NCBI GenBank assembly: GCA_003971905.1 | Contig: RSEE01000008.1 | Coordinates: 868,001 to 932,000 of the forward strand | Source: Moniliella sp. 'wahieum' | Lineage: Eukaryota; Basidiomycota; Moniliellomycetes; Moniliellales; Moniliellaceae | Direction: 5' to 3' | Length of the DNA stretch: 64,000 nt | Shown here: positions 57,908 to 64,000 of the stretch, piece after piece | Position numbering within the stretch: position 1 is the stretch's first letter | Layout of the letters: every line of letters starts with the position of its first letter | Made by a program: the position numbers and the translations under genes | The notes under the pieces: generated by a model | What the model was told of the DNA's origin: nothing | Seen by the model: only the letters and a program-made list of their open reading frames with translations | Database searches by the model: none

Positions 57908-59222
57908 TCTATGCTCTACATTAATGGAAATGGATCCATCAAGATTATCCCACCCTGTATCCACAGTTTATACTACATCGTCATCTCAAAAAAATTCTGT
58001 ACACATCCCAGCCCCGTCGCCGCGCCTTTTCGTTGACCATTTGTGGTGATGGGATAGGTGGAGAGGTCATCGAAGAAAGAAGAACCTTTATATATGGGTT
58101 TTCGTTGGCTTGGGCGCGAGCCGTTTTTGCCGTTGCCACTCTCTGGGAGTGTGGGTGTAGGCTGTCATCGAAGCGGAGGAAGAATGGGAATAAGGACATG
58201 ATGCTGTAAATGTCCACATCAATAAGTGGCTTCCCTTTTTTCTACCCCACCACAGAGGACGGTATAGGCATACGGATGAGCCTGATCAAGCTCATACCCC
58301 CTCCCTCCCCTCCCTTGTCTCCGTTGCCTCGGCCCTTTTGCCTCGGTTGTGACCTATACGTCAAGGCCAGACTGTGGCTCTTCTGGACGTTGACCAGACT
58401 CATGTATATGTACGCGCCTTGCTGCATTTGTTGAACGGAGCATCGTCCCTTCGATTTTTATATACAACCCGGATTGAGTTCAATCCCGTTCGTACGACCA
58501 AGACAAGGGGTCTTTTTGTGTCTCTTTGTTGCTCACTGCTTTGATCCCACACCTTGAATGACTTGAACTTATTGTTTGGAAAGGGAGGCACAGAGGTGTG
58601 GGCTCTGAGTTCAAGACGTGGGCTTTAATTTTCCGCGACATATGCGTCCCATTTTCTCAGCGAGGCTCATGTTGTCCTAGGGAGCCAGACGGGTAGAGAC
58701 GGATGAAGAGAAGGTGATGGATTAGAGCCAGAGTTGGATCTGGGTACAGCGGCATCTATATAGGAGGCCCGACTAGGCATAGGGCCAATGAGTCGCGCAG
58801 GAGAGTGTGCAGGGTACAGGGACAGTGACACGCTGGGACACTAGCGTGGAATCCTATGGAACCGAGGCGAACCTGGTCTACCGACTGGGAGCCGGAGGAT
58901 CACAGTCAACAGCTCTTCATATGACTTCCTCGTTTCTCGCCGAGGGTGGGAAACCTGCCCTTCTTCGAACTTTTCTTGTTTTAACTAGTACTCTTCCTGG
59001 TTCTGGTCGAGTGTGGGAAGCCTTTTTCCCTGCTGGTCCTATGTTCCTTTCTGAGGGACGCGGGATTCTCTTTGCTTTGCCCGTTTAATATTCTTCGTTG
59101 AGAGTTACTAATTCCAAAAGCACTATAAGATCCTGTATGTTTGTCCGTTTTGATCTCCATGCTCCTTCTCTCTATAGCGGATCAGGGTGTATCAAGATCA
59201 TTTGTCACATTGAGGAAGGGCG

Positions 59223-59243
59223 AGAGAGAGAGAGAGAGAGAGA
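59223..59243. repeat. (GA)n microsatellite
   Basis: About ten GA units, in gene-poor DNA. Confidence 0.95.
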
Positions 59244-62200
59244 AAAGATATTACTAATAGTTATACTATTCCAATAAGCGATGTGACGAGTCTATACAAG
59301 ACAAGTCGTACACATAACCGAAGGGAAATTGTGGGGGCCATACCCGCGTCGTGTGATGCCTCTCTTCCCTGCCAGGGATCGATCCTTAATGGACTCAAGA
59401 AGCAACCCCTGCGTTTGTCCTATAATTTATTAGTGTAGAACATATACTCTCTGCTGGGTCTTTCAGTTTCCCTTCCACCGGGCAGCTATGCCATCCAACT
59501 TTTCGCCAGGGGACCCGCCCGAGGGGACTGAGGAGTACAATCCCTTGCATGTTCTAAAGTCGAGACTCACGGTAGTTGTGCGCTTGGGCTGATTGGTGGG
59601 TTCGAGCGGGGCTCTAGGGACAAGGAGAGGCGTCTCGGCGTATATCAGAGGCGAGTGCAAAAGTGTGGCAAGGCTGCGTAGCATCTGCCTGGGTGCCACT
59701 AGCGTGTCTGAAGCCTTCGGGCTCAAGGACGGGGAGAGGAGAAGCGGAGGACCCACACTGCTGTTGGGGACTGGAGAGCTGGACTGGGACTGGGAGCGGC
59801 GTGGCTGGAAGCGGGATCACACGCGGCTGAACTGAGCTGGACTTCGGCGTGGCACCTGAGAGGCACGCATGAACTGGGTTGTCTGAAAGACGGAGAGATG
59901 AAGACGGGAGATGGAGGACGAGGACGGGAAGCTGAGAAGCAACTAAGCGGAGGAGTCGCCTGTTGTACTGGGTTGATCAATAATTGGCGAGGACAGTAAG
60001 GGGAGACGCCGAAGATGGACCGAGGGGGGGGAAACCACGAACTGTTGATAACAGACAAGGACTAAAAGGGAAACAACGCAATCGAGGAGAAGAACGGGAA
60101 ACAGGAGGAAACAGAGAGACGGTTGCCGCACGAGCAACCTATAGAAAGGAAAGGTAAACAGGCACGGTGCGACTATCGTTGTCGCAAAGGAAAATACTGA
60201 CAATTGGGTGGCCATGCGGTGGTCACCAAAATTCACTTGGGGAAGAGGCGACTATTGCTGCGTGGATACACAGAACTGATAATCGTGCTGGTGGTCTCGC
60301 CAGCCGCGACCGAGCTGGGTTGGATCTGGGAGCGTGCTCTATTGTTGGATAGAGCGGACGCGCCTCAGCTGATATCGGATCAGATCGAATCTGACCCCGT
60401 GGCCAACGTGGGGACGGGGTTAGGAAGGCCAAGGGTGCGCGTAGTCTCCGCCGGGCTTGCGAGCCTGTTTTCACTCGTGACATCACGATCCTCTTTACCA
60501 AGCGCGTCCTCGCCCTTAAAGGAACGGCTTCCCTCTCTCCCAACATCGGGAGAGGGTGTGAAGAAGTGTACGCTTAGCGCACATCTCTCATTTCCACACG
60601 GTAAACAAACGAGAGGTATGCCTTTTTGTCCTTCGGTCATTGGGCATACGATCGGCGTCACGTCCCTGTCTGCGCCGATCAAACTTGGAACGGGGACTGG
60701 GTATTTGGATATTCGGCATGCCCCTGCTTCCTTCAGTCGTTAGGTATGCCATCCAAACTGGTTCTTGTTCGCACGCCCCTCCTTCCCTCGAGCGTCGGTG
60801 GGGGTGTGAGACAAAGCCATCTTGGGAGCAGGGGAACGGAGGGGGTAGAGGCACTGTTGGCCCGCGGGCAAATGCTCGCCTCTTCTGGGACTTGGGGCAG
60901 AGTATGGGCTCCCCTGTCCCGCCTGCCAGCGTTCGCTCGTCACAATAGGCTGTTTCCAGAGTCTTTATCCTCCGTACTATTACGGATCCCCCTCCAATAT
61001 TATAAAAGAGAATTGAATTGTTCCAGTGACCGGTCGATCTTGTCATTGCCTTTGTCTTGTCTTCTCATCCTCAGTGTTACCAAACCTTCAAGTTCCGAGA
61101 TTGTCGGGATCAGACCCACCTGATCACACATGGCAACCACGTTTAGCTGGGCCCTACTGAAGAGTTGTTTCTAGACCCTGTTTTCCCCCTTTGTCTATGC
61201 TCCCTTTCTTTGTCCGTGTGAGACTCATCTCGCAAGTTGCCTTCTTCCCTTCCGAGAGACTGATATATATACGTCGCCTTCTTTCCACTCGATGAATACG
61301 ATCCTCATAATCCTTTTCCACATCTCCAGATCTCCTGATATTAGAGACTGCAAGCATGCTTGTCTTGCTCTCGTTCCGAGGCATACGCGGCCTTGGCACG
61401 CGAGCTGACGCCGGAGTAAGAGGCCTCACCTCGTACGTCATCCCTCCGCCCGGACCCTCCCATAACACGTTCAGGCGTCTTATAAACCGTAAGTGATATC
61501 TTCTTCCCCGGTGCAACCCCCCCCCCTATAAACTCTGGATCGGGCCCAAGTCCGCGGTCCATCTATCAACAGTAGATATCCAGCGATGGTTACAAGATAT
61601 TCTTTTAGATACGCAACAGACCCCTGTGCCTTATTGCCCTCCATGAGTGGTGCTTACCAGACTTGCGCAATGCAGTTTTGCTCCCGCAAATTGGTGGGGG
61701 GAATGTCCTTGCCGTATCGGTATCTTGGCTGTACTCCCTATCTTCTGTTGTCTCGTGTGGGGGACGTGATGGGTGGGGAATAAACGGGTCCAAATCTGCG
61801 AATATAACTTGTAGCACCATCTCCTATGTTGACCCACCGGCCTCGAGCAAACTGAGAAACCACCTTGTTGACACCGCTGTCATGGGCTCCAGAACCCAAA
61901 TTCAAAAGGTTTCCCTAAGGTCTTCTGAAGCGTTTGTTCCACTTTTGGTGGCTATTTTGTCTCTGCAACACATGGCCTGATGCTATAATCCTGACGGAAG
62001 GGGCCGAATAAAAGCGACGCGGAAAGAAATCGTTCACAGTCTCTATCAGATGGCCGCATGACGATGGATGTTTCTTAGCATCCACTGGGCCCCTTTTTGG
62101 CATGAGGGCACTTTATTGTCCCCAACTTTACGAACAGTGCAACTCAGAAGAGGGCTGGCAGAACACGATCCACAAAAAAGCAGAGGTCATCCTCATCGTT

Positions 62201-62849
62201 TACACCACATTTCTTGTGGGCCACCGAGACTCCAGTTTTCTCTTCATTTTCAGCTCGCCCCTATACATGCGCTTCCAACCTGGAAGCTGATAAGTGAAGT
62301 GCATGGTATTAGGATGAATCCCATCCGTGAGGAGGGCCAACCACATATCCGTACTGACGAATACCTTCGACCCTCGACCGCGCTACAGCGACTCCTCGGG
62401 GGGGGGGGGAGTTGGCCCAAAGTATATATTTGAGGGATCCCCACATGGGATTGAGAAAGATTGACGTTGCCTTACTACGTCCTGGGAGCTTAGCGCGTTC
62501 CCCTGCCTAGCAGTCCCTTATCGGTGACCTGACGACCGGTGATCCAGCGAACTCACTCCGAGGGCAGCACAGGAGCAGTGTGAAGGAAAACACTCCGTCG
62601 GCCCTGGGAATGATCGATGACCGGTGACCGGTGACTGGTCCATGGGGCTGGGAGCATGGAGGGCCTTCCTCAAGCTTGGCGCGTGATAATCATGCATGGC
62701 ACGTGACGCTGCAGTGAGCACTTCGGTACGCGCCTCCATACAGGCGCATCGGTCGCTTTCTCCCACCTCCGTCCCCATCCCCATCCAGCGCGTTCAGTCC
62801 GCGTGTCGCCAACCCAGCCACCGTCAGCACGCCCAAGAAGGAAGCGACC

Positions 62850-64000
62850 ATGGGCTTAGGAGCACGCCTTGCATTTCTGCTGACGCCCATCGTGGCCATC
62901 GCGCTTGGAACTGTTGTTTTCAAACTGGACGACAACGAATCGGTACGTGCAAAGTGAATCTCACCATCTCACATTCTTGCCATCTCACAAGGCTTGCCGC
63001 GCTGACCGCTTCGCTTGCCGCACGTGTTCGCAGTTTTGGTCCACTCCTTCCCTGGCGTGCGAGCGGGAGAGTACGCAGGCCGTCCAAGCGGTGCAGCGCG
63101 TGTTGCTCTCTGCGTCTCAGCACCTCGCTTCCCTCCAGGAGATGACCGCCCCCCACTTGTCCCTCTCTTCTTTCCAGGCCATCCCGCACAGCCCCGCACT
63201 CGCCCGCACCATCACACGTGGTGCACATCACTTTTGTGCTACAGGCGAGCTTGCTCCTGCCCGCCGAGCCTTGTTTTCCCTTGGCCTCTCCATTGCCCTT
63301 CCCTGGACCTTCCGATTGGGTGAGACGCTCCCCTGGCTCGCCGAGGTCTATCTCTTCTCCTCTCTGGCCAGCATGGGGATCGGTCTCCCAGCCTTGCTCA
63401 CGCTTCCTGTGTATGCGCTGCACCTCTATACTCAGGTCGGTGCGCGTGTCTCCCCATCCCCACCCGCGCGGCCCGGACGACAGTGCCTCTGCTACTGCTG
63501 TTCTCTATCCCATTTTGCTCGTTCTGGTGGGGAAGGATGTGCTCCCCTGGGTTGCCCTGCCCTCCTGGGTAGCCTTCTTTCTCGCGGCTCTGATGTCTGT
63601 CACACGCTTGTCGCCCGCCCATCTGCCACGGGATGAGGAACAAGCAGCGGAGAAAGTGGCCGAGGCGTATGAGCACCGCTGGGTAGCTTACCGGCGGATC
63701 GCGTTGCTGTCCCTCATGCTCTGGGCGTACGGGCTGTACGGGTTGGCACGAGCACCAGAGTACACGTTGCGGGCTGCCCAGACCGCAACGCGCTATCTCC
63801 CTGCGCTGCCAGCAGGTTTGCACTTGCCTTCCTGGGATGTCCCTGTCCCATGGACCGAGCTTGATACCGCACTGACCATGCACACTGCCCGCCCTGCTTC
63901 TCTTGCCAGTGGGAGTGCTGGTGCTGGAAATGTTCTCGACTCGTGCCGAGCCACACGGCCTGCACCCGCTCACCGCCCGCCCGTTCCCAGCGGTCGAGGC
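62850..64000 (+). CDS. Polytopic membrane protein, partial at window end
   Basis: Exon 1 (62850-62942) encodes MGLGARLAFLLTPIVAIALG, a first membrane helix, and ends DDNES. An intron at 62943-63033 (GTACGT to TCGCAG) leads to FWSTPSLACERESTQAVQAV and a helical stretch. Membrane segments follow: LFSLGLSIALPWTF, VYLFSSLASMGIGLPALLTL, then after a break near 63440 AVLYPILLVLVGKDVLPWVA, WVAFFLAALMSVTRL and ALLSLMLWAYGLYGLA. Another break lies near 63895, before LLPVGVLVLEMFSTRAEPHG. The break at 63440 could instead be an intron (GTCGGT to GACAG). At least five to six helices; no family recognised. The 3' end is beyond the window. Confidence 0.6.

Larger units (their letters stand above)
56631..62849. 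other. 6.2 kb gene desert
   Basis: No supportable gene in over 6 kb. Features seen: blocks built from GGCCTAAGGCC/CCTGAGGCC words (57000-57050, 57360-57390, 57500-57590), a GA microsatellite, a pair of related hairpins near 60616 and 60711, and GATGACCGGTGACCGGTGAC at about 62610. Longest frames (60204-60743, 62068-62433) have no domains. Confidence 0.55.

Noticed and set aside
59330-59420. Minus-strand tRNA suggested by GGATCGATCCC
   Set aside because: The B box has A in place of the invariant T and no cloverleaf can be folded around it.

Overview
The window looks like nuclear DNA of a filamentous or yeast-like fungus, most likely a basidiomycete (possibly Ustilaginomycotina or a relative). 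Three things point there. Protein-coding genes have short introns of about 43-90 nt, often starting GTACGT or GTATGT. The two tRNA genes have introns of about 28 nt. The gene set is fungal: a Ste5/Far1-type pheromone scaffold, a Slm1-type BAR-PH protein, a Nik1-type group III hybrid histidine kinase, Yck-type casein kinase 1 and two-domain secreted DPBB proteins. Species assignment is not possible by eye.

Layout. 0-9 kb, all plus strand: a RING-PH-vWA scaffold (Ste5/Far1 class), alanine-glyoxylate aminotransferase, ribosomal protein L13, a small unknown gene and a NudE-type dynein regulator. 9.5-13.8 kb: two divergent paralogues for secreted double-DPBB proteins around a 2 kb shared promoter region. 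15.8-25 kb: NAC beta, ATP synthase subunit e, a two-RRM protein, Slm1 and mitochondrial ATP synthase beta. 25.9-27.4 kb: a GPI-type six-hairpin (GH105-like) hydrolase. 27.4-31.9 kb: gene-poor, with a hairpin cluster, a minisatellite and a 5'-truncated LINE. 32-36 kb: mitochondrial ribosome recycling factor and cytosolic prolyl-tRNA synthetase, then tRNA-Met. 38.8-48.6 kb: casein kinase 1, the Nik1-type kinase with seven HAMP-type repeats, tRNA-Phe and a GCP4-type gamma-tubulin complex subunit. 49-64 kb: small genes, two more LINE remnants, long gene-poor DNA made of palindromic and repeated short words, and the start of a polytopic membrane protein.

A technical point governs the annotation. 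At least thirteen conserved genes, including ATP2, RPL13 and the aminotransferase, carry single-base gains or losses, mostly in mononucleotide runs. The homology-supported protein resumes in another frame each time, so these look like consensus errors rather than pseudogenes. RRF1, NAC beta, the GH105-like gene and two small genes read through without a break. Coordinates therefore give the gene extent, and frame breaks are listed per gene.

The genes do not form an operon-like system. Loose themes are mitochondrial energy and translation (ATP2, ATP synthase e, RRF1), cell-wall or secreted proteins (DPBB pair, GH105-like) and signalling or cytoskeleton (Far1-like, Slm1, CK1, Nik1, NudE, GCP4). 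I see no wholly new system; the best leads are the Far1-like scaffold, the divergent DPBB pair, the Nik1 repeat array and the palindromic-word intergenic DNA.
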